Of a stretch of 64,000 nt of DNA, positions 32,841 to 43,535 are shown piece after piece. The notes beneath the pieces were generated by a model that did no database searches, was not told the origin of the DNA, and saw nothing but the letters and a program-made list of their open reading frames with translations. Origin of the DNA: Acidihalobacter prosperus (GTDB lineage: Bacteria; Pseudomonadota; Gammaproteobacteria; DSM-5130; Acidihalobacteraceae). Position numbers and translations under genes: made by a program. Within the stretch, counting starts at the first letter, position 1. Each line of letters begins with the position of its first letter. The stretch lies in contig NZ_JQSG02000001.1 of assembly GCF_000754095.2 (NCBI RefSeq), forward strand, positions 231,139 through 295,138. The letters run 5' to 3'.

Positions 32841-33221
32841 TCAGCCGAGCACTTCGCGTCCGACGTAGACGACCAGGAACAAGCCCAGCCCGCCGACCAT
32901 GACCGCAAGCACTAGATTGGGGAGCGTGGCGCGGTAGCGCGCGGGCGTTTCGCTGTCGATCGCGCGGCGGTTGATCAGATAGCCCCAGCTGGCGACCGCG
33001 ACCATCAGCAGCCCGGTGACGATCAGCGCCAATCCCGCGCCGGCGGCCCGATGGCCGGCACCGGACGCGGGTTCCGGGTGGTTGCCGGCCACCGCGAGAT
33101 AGCGCATGAACAGATCGAACTTCTCGATCACGAATCCGAAGGCCATCAGCGCCACGGCCGTGCGTATCCAGGCCAGATAGGTGCGCTCGTTGGCGGCGTG
33201 GTCGCGGAAGCGGTCGATCAC
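32841..33221 (-). CDS. YidH/DUF202 small membrane protein
   Basis: 126 residues from a GTG at 33221. The signature [29 protein letters not shown] is the DUF202/YidH N-terminus. Three transmembrane segments are visible (about 18-40, 62-83, 100-122). The function is unknown in the family. It starts 7 bp after the universal stress gene, so it is cotranscribed with it. Confidence 0.88.
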   Translation of the reverse strand: MIDRFRDHAANERTYLAWIRTAVALMAFGFVIEKFDLFMRYLAVAGNHPEPASGAGHRAAGAGLALIVTGLLMVAVASWGYLINRRAIDSETPARYRATLPNLVLAVMVGGLGLFLVVYVGREVLG

Positions 33222-33228
33222 GATGCGC

Positions 33229-33696
33229 TTACGCCGGCGGCGCCGCGGACGGGACCACCAGCATCGGCAGACTGCCCTTGCGCAGCAGCGTTTCGGTGGT
33301 GCTGCCGAGCAGCAGACGTGCCAGACCGTGGCGGCCGTGGGTGGCGATCACCAGCAGATCGGCCTGCCAATCCTCGGCTGCCTTGAGTATTGCCCGGCCT
33401 ACGCGGCCTTCCGGCGACTCGATCAGCTCCGATTCGGCACTCAAACCCGCGGCCCTGGCCTCAGCCAAGGCCGCATCGAGCACCTTGCGGGCGCCGCTGA
33501 CGAGATTGTCGCGCAGTGTCTGAGGGTCGATCCACGCGAGTTCGCCGCCCATGTAGTCGCCGATGGCTTCGTCGACCACGGTGATGAGTTTGATCGCGGC
33601 GCCCTGGTCGGCAGCCAAGGCGAGGGCCTGGGCCAGCGACTTGCCCGCCGGCCCGCTGCCGTCGACGGGTACCAGAATGCGTTGATAGAGGCCCAT
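33229..33696 (-). CDS. Universal stress protein UspA-family
   Basis: 155 residues, a single Usp domain. [21 protein letters not shown] opens the fold, and [21 protein letters not shown] is the ATP-binding-type loop (G-x9-GS), so nucleotide binding is likely. PMLVV closes the last strand. It is the first gene of a run through yidH, MgtC/DUF4010, the flavoprotein and pyk. Usp genes linked to glycogen and pyruvate metabolism often belong to low-oxygen or energy-stress regulons in Proteobacteria; I see no clear FNR-type box in the ~85 bp upstream. The gene starts 85 bp from the TauE/SafE gene end. Confidence 0.93.
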   Translation of the reverse strand: MGLYQRILVPVDGSGPAGKSLAQALALAADQGAAIKLITVVDEAIGDYMGGELAWIDPQTLRDNLVSGARKVLDAALAEARAAGLSAESELIESPEGRVGRAILKAAEDWQADLLVIATHGRHGLARLLLGSTTETLLRKGSLPMLVVPSAAPPA

Positions 33697-33781
33697 GGCG
33701 AATACTCCTTGTGTGGGTGAAAAATCCTTGTTTCGACAGCATCATTATCGACCCAATCAGCCTACCGCTTCATGACGCCCG

Positions 33782-34600
33782 TCATGGATAGGGGTCGTGA
33801 TGGTGCGCCGACAGTCGATGCCCGGGGCGGTCCATGATTTCGAACAGGCCGAGCGCGATCAACAGGCCGGCAAACAGCCAGCGCAGCAGGTGCTCGGGCA
33901 GCGCCAGCGCGAGGCGAGCGCCAAGCAGCGAGCCGATGAGGCCGCCGAGTGCCAGCCAGGGCAGCAGGTGCCAGCTGACATGGCCTTCGCGCACGTTTTC
34001 CCACAGACCGCTCAGCGTGGCCGGCAGCCGGGTGATCAGCGATGAACCCTGGGCCAACGCCTGGGGCATGCCCAGGCCGAGTACGAACAGCGGTACCAAT
34101 ACCGGTCCGCCGCTGATGCCCGCCACGCCGGCAACGGCACCGGACAGCACGCCCACAAACAGGAGATAGATATGCGGCCATCCGCGCGCGAAGCCGTCAG
34201 GGGGTGTCATGCCGGCGGCAAACAGGGCGATGCCGCCAAGCATTACCACGAGACCGAAGGCGATGCGCAGGCCGCGCGTGCGCCAGTCGCGACTCAGGCG
34301 TGCGGCCAGTGGGGCGATGAGCAGGGCGGGCAGCCCTGCCCAGAAAAGCGGCGCCCAGGCGATACGGCCGCCAGCGGCATAGGCCGCCGAGCCGGCGAGT
34401 GCATTGACCAGGGATACGGCCAGCGCGGTCCCGCGCGCATCCAGCGCGGGTAGGCGCAGCAGGTCGGTAAGCAAGGGAATGAGAAGGGTGCCGCCACCGA
34501 GGCTGGCCAGTCCGCCGCCGACCCCGGAGAGCAGCCCGACGCCGCTCGCGGCGCGCAGGCGGTGGCGAGGGTCGGGGCGCCTCGCGATCGCAGCATTCAT
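33782..34600 (-). CDS. TauE/SafE-family sulfite/organosulfonate exporter-like protein
   Basis: 272 residues from the ATG at 34600 (MNAAIARRPDPRHRL); a longer frame start exists but adds no conserved sequence. About eight transmembrane segments, with the two family repeats: GVGGGLASLGGGTLLIPLL near the N-terminus and VAGVAGISGGPVLVPLFVLGLGMPQALAQGSS in the second half. Family members carry sulfite, sulfoacetate or related anions across the inner membrane; the substrate here is unknown. It ends 85 bp upstream of the UspA gene on the same strand. Confidence 0.92.
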   Translation of the reverse strand: MNAAIARRPDPRHRLRAASGVGLLSGVGGGLASLGGGTLLIPLLTDLLRLPALDARGTALAVSLVNALAGSAAYAAGGRIAWAPLFWAGLPALLIAPLAARLSRDWRTRGLRIAFGLVVMLGGIALFAAGMTPPDGFARGWPHIYLLFVGVLSGAVAGVAGISGGPVLVPLFVLGLGMPQALAQGSSLITRLPATLSGLWENVREGHVSWHLLPWLALGGLIGSLLGARLALALPEHLLRWLFAGLLIALGLFEIMDRPGHRLSAHHHDPYP

Positions 34601-34724
34601 GCGGCCGCAGCCGGGGTGGGCGGCCGCGCCTGAATCGTTGTTCGCGTCACCGCATGTTCTCTGCGAAGCACCTGACGGCGTACCTGAGGGTAGACCACGC
34701 CGGGGCGCGTGGGTTCTGCGCATG

Positions 34725-34756
34725 TGCGGGCGGTCGGGCGGACCCGTCCGCCCGCA
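34725..34756 (-). terminator. Terminator-like hairpin downstream of the DUF2934 gene
   Basis: Outer arms TGCGGGCGG and CCGCCCGCA form a 9-bp perfect stem. The enclosed GGGCGGAC/GTCCGCCC offers an alternative stem. It lies 5 bp after the DUF2934 stop on the same strand. No T-run is seen. Confidence 0.45.
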
Positions 34757-34760
34757 GCGC

Positions 34761-35081
34761 TCAGTGGGTCAGATGGCCGCCCAGGCGTGCGTCGATCGCG
34801 CCTTCGGCCTCGAGCCAGTCGTTCAGCGAGCGGGCAGGGTCGAATCCATGCGATTCGGCAATATAGAACGCGGCTTCGGCAATCATCCGGTAGCGCTGTT
34901 CGGGCGTGACCTGGGTGGTGCCGCTGGTCTTGGATTTGCGGCTGCGCGAGGCGGCGGGCTTTGCGGTGGCGGTCCGTTTGGCCGTTGTCTTGCCGGCGGC
35001 TGCGGTTTTGGCGGGCGTCTTGGGGGTTGCGGTCTTGGCGCTACGGGTGCGTTTTTTGGGCGTTTCGGGGGCTTCGCTCAT
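34761..35081 (-). CDS. DUF2934 protein with Lys/Ala/Thr-rich N-terminal tail
   Basis: 106 residues in two parts. Residues ~8-52 are a low-complexity basic tail built of TPKTPAKTAAAGKTTAKR-like units, similar in composition to histone H1-type or DNA-binding tails. Residues ~58-100 are a DUF2934 domain (TPEQRYRMIAEAAFYIAESHGFDP...DWLEAE). The role is unknown; the tail would suit nucleic-acid binding (inference). The gene is flanked by a GC hairpin at its 3' end and stands alone. It could be relatively abundant under stress, as DUF2934 proteins often sit near stress genes. Confidence 0.82.
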   Translation of the reverse strand: MSEAPETPKKRTRSAKTATPKTPAKTAAAGKTTAKRTATAKPAASRSRKSKTSGTTQVTPEQRYRMIAEAAFYIAESHGFDPARSLNDWLEAEGAIDARLGGHLTH

Positions 35082-35199
35082 GATTTCGCTCCATCAGGGC
35101 ATATGAGATGAACGGAACGGGCGCTGCCGGGCGGTAGCAAGGGGCGGGCAGCCCTGAAAGCATAGTTCAAATCACGCCTTTCGATACCGCGGGCGAATT

Positions 35200-35637
35200 T
35201 CATGGCGAGTCAGGATGAGCGACGAAACCCGGTAGACGTGCGGCGTTCAGGCTTGCGCGCAGCGCGGCCAGCGCTGCGCGCGAATATGCTGTTCGACTGG
35301 CCGTGCCCCAGACCACGCCTGGCCATGCCGGGTCGGCGGAATGTCTACCGACGACATGTACATGCAGCTGCCGAACGAGATTGCCGATGGCCGCGACGTT
35401 GAGTTTCTCGATCTGGGGCTGGTGCTTGTCGATGAAGGCGGCGATGCGGTTGACTTCCGTCATCAGGCCCGCCTGCAGGGCAGGCTCGAGTCGATACAGC
35501 TCGGTTTCCCGCGTGCGCGGCACGAGAATGAACCAGGGGTAATGGGCGTTGTCCATCAGCAGCAGTTCGCTGAACGGCAGTCGCCCGAGTCGGTGGCAGT
35601 CACGAGCCAGTTGTGGGTTGAGTTCGAAGGTGTCCAT
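35200..35637 (-). CDS. HIT-family nucleotide hydrolase/transferase-like protein
   Basis: 145 residues. The histidine-triad motif is present as QLHVHVVGR, with LNVAAIGNLV upstream. The N-terminal DCHRLGRLPFSELLLMDNAHYPWFILVPR segment is typical of the HIT subfamily often annotated as HIT domain or diadenosine polyphosphate hydrolase-like. It probably acts on small nucleotides in the cytoplasm; the substrate is unknown. It ends ~120 bp from the DUF2934 gene and begins 40 bp after the acs stop on the same strand. Confidence 0.9.
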   Translation of the reverse strand: MDTFELNPQLARDCHRLGRLPFSELLLMDNAHYPWFILVPRTRETELYRLEPALQAGLMTEVNRIAAFIDKHQPQIEKLNVAAIGNLVRQLHVHVVGRHSADPAWPGVVWGTASRTAYSRAALAALRASLNAARLPGFVAHPDSP

Positions 35638-35677
35638 GGTCGGTCGGCGGGCGCGGCAAGCGCCGCGCCCGTCTGCT

Positions 35678-37639
<1,962 letters not shown>

Positions 37640-37736
37640 GGTCGACGCACTCCTGATGTTGATGACCTGCGCCTTGTGGGGTCGGCGTGCCTTGGGTCTT
37701 GTAAGAACCAAAAAGCTTATCAGAAATGGCGACAGG

Positions 37737-38333
37737 CTAGGGGCGGCGCGGCGGCCAGTCGAGCGCGCACAACTCGGAGTTGCCGATCGCGATCTGACGG
37801 AAGGCACCCAGTGCGGCCTGCTCTGCGAGCAGGCGGGCGATGCGGATCACGCCGGCATGCGTCACCACGATGACGGGCGCGGGCAGGGCGGTCGCGATGT
37901 CGTTCAGGCATTGGCGGACCCTTTCGGCGGCCAGCGGCAGCGGCTCGCCGCCCGCCGGAGGATGTGCGTCGGGTTGGCGCTTCCAGTTGCGCAGCGCTTC
38001 GGGCCAGCGCGCCTTGACTTCGATTTGGGTCAGTCCTTCCCATTCGCCGTAGGACAGTTCGCAAAGTCGTTCGTCGACGGCCAGCTCGAGCCCGAGCCGG
38101 CGCGCGATCGGCGCGGCGGTGTCGCGGGCGCGCCGCAGGGGGCTGCTGATCAGCGCGCGCGCGCCGCTGTCCTCCAGGCGGGTGCCGAGCGCGTGCGCCT
38201 GTTCGTGGCCCAGCGGCGACAGCACGGTGTCGCTACGCCCTTGGTAGCGACCGTCGCGATTCCATTCGGTTTGGCCGTGTCGCACCAGCAGCAACCGGGC
38301 GAGATGCCCGTGTGGGTTCGTGACATCAGCCAC
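37737..38333 (-). CDS. Histidine phosphatase-family protein (CobC/GpmB-like)
   Basis: 198 residues from a GTG at 38333, overlapping the stop of the outer-membrane protein gene by 8 bp. The phosphohistidine motif is [19 protein letters not shown], followed by the GEWEG and VVTHAGVIR motifs with the second catalytic His. Members include α-ribazole phosphatase and phosphoglycerate mutase-like phosphatases; no cobalamin genes are nearby, so the substrate is unassigned. It lies ~100 bp upstream of acs on the same strand. Confidence 0.9.
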   Translation of the reverse strand: MADVTNPHGHLARLLLVRHGQTEWNRDGRYQGRSDTVLSPLGHEQAHALGTRLEDSGARALISSPLRRARDTAAPIARRLGLELAVDERLCELSYGEWEGLTQIEVKARWPEALRNWKRQPDAHPPAGGEPLPLAAERVRQCLNDIATALPAPVIVVTHAGVIRIARLLAEQAALGAFRQIAIGNSELCALDWPPRRP

Positions 38334-39177
38334 GCAGGCTCAAACCGAAGGTGATACGGCTGCCGGCATGCAGGCCTTCGCCGGCCATTTCCTTTTCGTA
38401 GAGTAGCTTCAGACGCACGCCATGGGCGAGGTGATAGGACACGCCAATGCCCGGACGCAGCAGATTGTAGTTGGTTGCGTTATGCGCGGTGTCGCCTGGG
38501 ATGTATCCGCCATTCGGCCCCAGCACCCGCGACAGGAAAAGGCTGCCGACCCAGGACCAGCGGTGCAGCAGCGGACCGCCGACCAGCCCCATGAAACGGA
38601 TTTGCGGGGCGCCGTCTTCGAGGAATATGCGTGGTCCGAGCGACAATGTGGCGTACAGGGGGGTGTTGTGGCCGGCGGGCCGGAACCACAGCCAGTAGTC
38701 GAATTCCACGGCATTCTGCCCGGTGCTCAGTGCCGGGTCCAGTGTGCCGGATCCGGTGGGAATGATGGTGCTCAGCGCCAGCGCCTGCGCGCGGTCAGGC
38801 GTGCTGTCGATGATGCGCGCGATTCCGAGTTGCTGATCCTCGGGCCCGTTGGCGGTCAGGGTGTGCTTGCGCTTGATCTTGCGGATGTGCGCGGCGCGAA
38901 GATCGAAGAAGAAGAGCCAGCGCGGCGCCAGCGCCGCGCGGCCGGTAATGCGCAGCTCCTGTTTGATGTAGCGGCTGCTCGAAGGCACCGTGGCGCTGCC
39001 GAAACTGCCCTGGGGGAAGCTGCGGTCGGCGCTGTAGTCGCGATACTGGAAGTTGATGGCGTTGCGGTTGCCGGCCGGCGTCCAAGGGTTGGCGTGGGCG
39101 GAGTTGGGGCGCATCAGCAGCATCATCAGTGCAGCGAGCGCACACAGTCCGGCGTGCAGGGGGTGGATTCGCGGCAT
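38326..39177 (-). CDS. Putative outer-membrane β-barrel protein with signal peptide
   Basis: 283 residues. A Sec signal peptide covers ~1-29 (LCALAALMMLLMRPNSAHA). The mature part alternates hydrophobic/polar residues in amphipathic strands and ends in [12 protein letters not shown], compatible with an outer-membrane barrel. Features such as LALSTIIPTGSG, YWLWFRPAG and GIGVSYHLAHGVRLKLLYEKE resemble DUF2490-like or phenol-MetA-type barrels, but I do not recognise a firm family. It sits 12 bp after the first UDP-sugar dehydrogenase gene at the end of the polysaccharide cluster. It could serve export or surface display, which is inference. Confidence 0.7.
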   Translation of the reverse strand: MPRIHPLHAGLCALAALMMLLMRPNSAHANPWTPAGNRNAINFQYRDYSADRSFPQGSFGSATVPSSSRYIKQELRITGRAALAPRWLFFFDLRAAHIRKIKRKHTLTANGPEDQQLGIARIIDSTPDRAQALALSTIIPTGSGTLDPALSTGQNAVEFDYWLWFRPAGHNTPLYATLSLGPRIFLEDGAPQIRFMGLVGGPLLHRWSWVGSLFLSRVLGPNGGYIPGDTAHNATNYNLLRPGIGVSYHLAHGVRLKLLYEKEMAGEGLHAGSRITFGLSLRG

Positions 39178-39189
39178 GGGACTCCCGAG

Positions 39190-40491
39190 TCAGCCGGCCA
39201 GAGGGATGAAACTTAGACCCAGGGCGCGCAAGGCATCGCCCTCGAGCAGATTGCGTCCGTCCACGACCACGCGGGGGCCGCTCAGATGTTCGGCGATGTC
39301 GGTCCAGTCCAGGCTGCGGAATTCGGGCCAGTCGGTGGCGATGACGACCGCGTCCGCACCAGCTGCGGCCTGATAGGCGTCGTCGTAGTGACTCAGGCGC
39401 TCGTCGGCGGGTCTGGCGTCGCGCGCGGCCGCGCCGGCGCGCGGGTCGTAGGCGCGCACATGCGCGCCGCCGCGGCGCAGGGCGTCGATGACGGCTAGCC
39501 CGGGTGCTTCCCGCACATCGCCGGTGCCGGCCTTGAAGGCCAGCCCGAAGATGCAGATCTCTTTGCCGCGCAGTGTGCCGAGCGCTTCGTTCAGGGTGCT
39601 GATGACGGCCTCGCGCTGGCGGGCGTTGATGGCCAGGGTCGCACGCAGCATGCCGGGTCTGTGGCCGGGGATCAGGCGCTCCAGCGCGCGTACCTCGCGC
39701 GGCAGGCAGTCGCCGCCGTAGCCGATGCCCGGCTCGATGAAATCCGCGCCGATACGCGGGTCCAGGGCCATGCCTTCCGCCACCGAGCGTACGTCGGCGC
39801 CGGTGCTGCGCGCCAACGAGGCGATTTCGTTGATGAACGAAATCTTCGCCGCGAAAAACGCATTGGACGCGTATTTGATGAGCTGGGCCGAAGCCGGGGA
39901 CACGAACAGGATCGGGCTGCGCAAGGGTGCGTAGAGTTTCGCCAAAGTGTTGGCCGCCTGGCCGTCGTCCGTGCCGATCACGATGCGGCTCGGCTGGGTG
40001 ATGTCTCTCAGGGCCTGGCCGCGACGGGGGAATTCCGGCGTGATGACCACGGGCAGGTTGCGGGTCGGCGTGCGCAAGCGCGCCAGGGCCGCCTGCAGAC
40101 GCGACAGGGCACCGCCCGGCGGGGGTACCGATTTGAGCACCAGCAGGAAGTCGCCCGGCGTGCGCGCGGCGAGGTCGATCAGGGTGTTGCGCAGCCCGGT
40201 GGTGGCCGGCCGGCCGTCGGGCTTGAGCGGGGTGCCGACGCAGGCGAATGCGAAATCGATGGGGCCGTCGGGGTGGCTGCGCCGGCTCAGGGCGATCTGG
40301 CCTGCGGCCACTCCCTGCAAGAAGGCGGCGACGAGCGCCGGCTCGTCGCTTTCCAGGCGACCTTCCGCGAGTCCGTCCATGCGCGCGGCGTCATGGTCGT
40401 GGGCGGTGACACGGCAGCCGAGTTCCGCCAGACAGACCGCGGTGGCGAGGCCGACATGACCGAGCCCAACGATGAAGGCGTGCTGCGCCAT
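39190..40491 (-). CDS. UDP-glucose/GDP-mannose dehydrogenase-family protein, divergent copy
   Basis: 433 residues with three domains. The NAD-binding motif is FIVGLGHVGLATAVCLAE, the central domain has YASNAFFAAKISFINEIASL and the catalytic Cys lies in GYGGDCLPREV. The C-terminal sugar-binding domain has FGLAFKAGTGDVREAPGL. Family members oxidise UDP-glucose, UDP-N-acetylhexosamine or GDP-mannose to the uronic acid. Departures such as PEFPRRGQALRDI, where the family usually has PEFLREGxA, and GGDCLPRE instead of GGSCFPKD, set it apart from the second dehydrogenase at 42-43.5 kb and suggest another NDP-sugar. It is followed by the outer-membrane protein gene. Confidence 0.88.
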   Translation of the reverse strand: MAQHAFIVGLGHVGLATAVCLAELGCRVTAHDHDAARMDGLAEGRLESDEPALVAAFLQGVAAGQIALSRRSHPDGPIDFAFACVGTPLKPDGRPATTGLRNTLIDLAARTPGDFLLVLKSVPPPGGALSRLQAALARLRTPTRNLPVVITPEFPRRGQALRDITQPSRIVIGTDDGQAANTLAKLYAPLRSPILFVSPASAQLIKYASNAFFAAKISFINEIASLARSTGADVRSVAEGMALDPRIGADFIEPGIGYGGDCLPREVRALERLIPGHRPGMLRATLAINARQREAVISTLNEALGTLRGKEICIFGLAFKAGTGDVREAPGLAVIDALRRGGAHVRAYDPRAGAAARDARPADERLSHYDDAYQAAAGADAVVIATDWPEFRSLDWTDIAEHLSGPRVVVDGRNLLEGDALRALGLSFIPLAG

Positions 40492-40529
40492 GTGCTCCCC
40501 CTCGTGCTGCGGATCGGGACCGTTTCGAT

Positions 40530-42095
40530 TCAGGCTTCCAGCAGGGCCCGGGGTCTTGCCGTGAGTGCATGCAGCTCGGCCGCCACCTGGGCGGCGCCAT
40601 CCAGCGGGAAGCGCGTCAGATGGCGATCGCCGGCGTCCAGCGCCACCGGCACGAGCCGCGACAGCTGCTCGGCGATGTCGCCGTCGGGATCGACGCGATC
40701 GACCAGGCCGAAACGCGCGAGCATGTCGGAGCGCATGCGTTGCTCGGCACGCGGCCGGGCACGCGGCACCAGGATGGCCTTGCAGCCCAGCGAGAGGATT
40801 TCGGCGCTGGTGTTGTAGCCGGCCATCGCGATCACGAGATCGGAATCGCGCATCAGCGGCAGCATGTCGGTGGCGCCGTCGATCAGATGGACATCCGGGC
40901 TTTCCGCGGCGGCGCGTTCAAGCTGCGCACGCTCGTTCGGATCCATGAGCGGTCCCGGCACGATCAGGCTCTGGCAGCCGAAACCGCCGTTGCGGCGCAG
41001 GGCGCTCAGATAGGCGTCGATGATGCGCACACCGTCGCCGCCGCCGCCGACCGTGACGAGCACGCGGGGGCGGCCCGGTGCCCGGACCGGTAGCGCGGCG
41101 GTTGCGACGTCGCTGCTCGGTTGGTTGCACACGTAACCGCAGTAGCGAATCTTGCCGGCGACCGAATCGGGAATGCCATAGGCGTCGACGACGTCGAACC
41201 AGTCCTGGCGCCCGTAGACCAGAATCTGGTCGTAGACCCGGTCGAGAATGTCGATGATGCCCTGTTCGCACCAAACCTTGCGGGTGGCGTCCGGCGAATC
41301 GATGATGTCGCGCATGCCCAGCACCAGCCGCGTCTCCGGATGTCCTTCCTGCAACAGGGCGAGGGTCGGGAGCAGTTCGCCGCCCATGCCGATGGGGGCG
41401 TGGTCGACCAGGAACACGTCGGGCTTGAAGGAGAGCGCCGCCTCCAGGATCAAGGCTTCACGATGTCCCTTGAGCAGCGCGAAATTCTTGGCATGATCGC
41501 GAGGCCCGTACTGCTCGTCGCCGATCTTGACCACCGGCGGCAGCGCACGCACCGTCAGCCCGGCCGGCAGCGGCCAGCTGTCCTGCATCGGCGAGCCGGT
41601 GAGCAGCAGCACTTCGAAATGCCCCGAGGTCGCCAGCAGCTGGCGTGCAATCGCGAGATTGCGACGCAAGTGGCCAAGACCGAAGGTGTCGTGCGAATAC
41701 AGCATCACCCGCGCCGGTCGCGACGGGCTTGTGGCGTGAAACCCCGGCCGGGTTTGCCGCCAATCGTTCGTGGCCAGCGTCAGGCCGCCCGCCAGCAGGG
41801 CGCCGCGCCTTTCGTCCATACCGCCCAGCAGCGAGAACGCATCGTGCGTGTCGCGGACGTCGCCCAAGCTGCGCTGGCGGCGCCAGCAGTCGAGGCATAG
41901 TGAAATCCAGTCGTTGCCGTGGAGATAACGGATGGAGGCGCGATGCTGATGGCCGCAGCGGTTGTCCGCGACGGCAGGCGCATAGCCCTTGTGCGGCGCG
42001 AGCGAGAACCCGGCATGGCCAGGTGACACGTACGATCCTGATTGATTCACGTGGAAACGCCTCCAGCCTGATGGGTTTGCCCGGACCCGGTACAT
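40530..42095 (-). CDS. MurG-like GT-B glycosyltransferase (COG4671 type) with Cys-rich N-terminal extension
   Basis: 521 residues if started at 42095. The core from ~residue 128 begins RVMLYSHDTFGLGHLRRNLAIARQL, typical of predicted COG4671 glycosyltransferases. A C-terminal GT-B half follows with VLVTVGGGGDGVRIIDAYL and AGYNTSAEILSLGCKAILVPR. It probably transfers a sugar from an NDP donor at the membrane face. The first ~125 residues contain NRCGHQHRAS and WISLCLDCWRRQ, a C-x-H...C-x2-C set that could bind zinc; the start could alternatively be at a downstream Met (41819). It lies between the two UDP-sugar dehydrogenase genes in one orientation. Confidence 0.82.
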   Translation of the reverse strand: MYRVRANPSGWRRFHVNQSGSYVSPGHAGFSLAPHKGYAPAVADNRCGHQHRASIRYLHGNDWISLCLDCWRRQRSLGDVRDTHDAFSLLGGMDERRGALLAGGLTLATNDWRQTRPGFHATSPSRPARVMLYSHDTFGLGHLRRNLAIARQLLATSGHFEVLLLTGSPMQDSWPLPAGLTVRALPPVVKIGDEQYGPRDHAKNFALLKGHREALILEAALSFKPDVFLVDHAPIGMGGELLPTLALLQEGHPETRLVLGMRDIIDSPDATRKVWCEQGIIDILDRVYDQILVYGRQDWFDVVDAYGIPDSVAGKIRYCGYVCNQPSSDVATAALPVRAPGRPRVLVTVGGGGDGVRIIDAYLSALRRNGGFGCQSLIVPGPLMDPNERAQLERAAAESPDVHLIDGATDMLPLMRDSDLVIAMAGYNTSAEILSLGCKAILVPRARPRAEQRMRSDMLARFGLVDRVDPDGDIAEQLSRLVPVALDAGDRHLTRFPLDGAAQVAAELHALTARPRALLEA

Positions 42096-42161
42096 GCGCC
42101 GGGATCCAGTGCTTGAGTGTCTACACGTCGTCCCGGCGCAAAGGGTTGCATCATCCGGTCG

Positions 42162-43535
42162 TCAAACGGCCTTGCGCATGGCCGGCCGTTCCTCGACCGG
42201 GTCGGCGACATTGCCGCCCCGCCCGATGGCGAGGTACTGGAAGCCGAGCTGATGCATGATTTTGGGGTCGTAGAGGTTGCGGCCGTCGAGGATGAGGGGC
42301 TGCGAGAGTTTTTGTTTGATGAGGTCGAAGTCGGGGCTGCGGAAGTGGGCCCACTCGGTGACGATGAGCAGGGCGTCGGCGCCCTCCAGGGTCTCCTCTG
42401 GGCTGTCGCACAGGGCAAGATCGGACCGTTCGCCGTAGATCCGGCGGCACTCGTGCATGGCGACCGGGTCGTAGGCCTGCACGCGGGCACCGGCCTCCCA
42501 CAGCGCCTCCATCAGGGCGCGGCTGGGGGCCTCGCGCATGTCGTCGGTGTTGGGCTTGAAGGCCAGGCCCCAGAGGGCGAAGCTGCGGCCCCTGAGATCG
42601 CCGGCGAAGTGCGCGTGCAGCTTCTCGAACAGGCGCTGCTTCTGGCGCTCGTTGACCGACTCCACTGCGGCCAGCAGCTCGGCCTGATAGCCGCTGCCGC
42701 GCGCGGTGCGCTCGAGGGCCTTCACGTCCTTGGGGAAGCACGAGCCGCCGTAGCCGCAGCCCGGATAGATGAAGTGATAGCCGATGCGCGGGTCCGAGCC
42801 GATGCCCACGCGTACCGCCTCGATGTCCGCGCCCAGGCGTTCGGCCAGATTGGCCAGCTCGTTCATGAAGCTGATCTTGGTGGCCAGCATCGCATTGGCC
42901 GCGTACTTGGTCAGCTCGGCCGAACGCACGTCCATCAGCACCACGCGCTCGCGGCTGCGGTTGAAGGGCGCATACAGCGCCCGCATCAGCTCGCCGGTGC
43001 GCGGGTTGTCCGTGCCGACCACGATGCGGTCGGGCTTCATGAAGTCCTCGATGGCCGCGCCCTCCTTGAGGAACTCCGGATTCGAGACCACATCGAACTC
43101 CGCCGCCACCCCGCGCGCGGCGAGGGCCTCGGCGAGGGCCTCGCGGACGCGGTCGGCGGTGCCCACGGGCACGGTCGACTTGTTGACCACGATGCGGTAG
43201 TCGTCCATGTGTTGGCCGACGCTGCGGGCGACCTCGAGGACATGGCGCAGATCGGCCGAGCCGTCCTCGTCGGGCGGGGTGCCGACGGCGATGAACTGGA
43301 ACAGGCCGTGCCTGACGCCCTCGGCGGCGTCGAGGGTGAAGCGCAGGCGGCCGGCGGCGGCGTTGTCGCGCACGAGCTTGTCGAGACCGGGCTCGTAGAT
43401 GGGGATGTCGCCCTGTTCGAGGCGGTGGATCTTGTCGGGATCGACGTCGACGCACAGCACGTGATTGCCCACCTGCGCCAGACACGCACCCGTCACCAGC
43501 CCTACGTAACCCGATCCGTATATCGTGATCTTCAT
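42162..43535 (-). CDS. ugd: UDP-glucose 6-dehydrogenase
   Basis: 457 residues from the ATG at 43535, overlapping the ABC gene stop as ATGA. The sequence is canonical: [20 protein letters not shown], the [13 protein letters not shown] loop, [20 protein letters not shown], catalytic Cys in [11 protein letters not shown], and [20 protein letters not shown]. It oxidises UDP-glucose twice to UDP-glucuronate with NAD+, supplying uronic acid for capsule, EPS or LPS. It lies amid two glycosyltransferases and an MsbA-like exporter, which supports use in a surface polymer. It is a more standard paralogue than the copy at 39-40 kb. Confidence 0.95.
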   Translation of the reverse strand: MKITIYGSGYVGLVTGACLAQVGNHVLCVDVDPDKIHRLEQGDIPIYEPGLDKLVRDNAAAGRLRFTLDAAEGVRHGLFQFIAVGTPPDEDGSADLRHVLEVARSVGQHMDDYRIVVNKSTVPVGTADRVREALAEALAARGVAAEFDVVSNPEFLKEGAAIEDFMKPDRIVVGTDNPRTGELMRALYAPFNRSRERVVLMDVRSAELTKYAANAMLATKISFMNELANLAERLGADIEAVRVGIGSDPRIGYHFIYPGCGYGGSCFPKDVKALERTARGSGYQAELLAAVESVNERQKQRLFEKLHAHFAGDLRGRSFALWGLAFKPNTDDMREAPSRALMEALWEAGARVQAYDPVAMHECRRIYGERSDLALCDSPEETLEGADALLIVTEWAHFRSPDFDLIKQKLSQPLILDGRNLYDPKIMHQLGFQYLAIGRGGNVADPVEERPAMRKAV

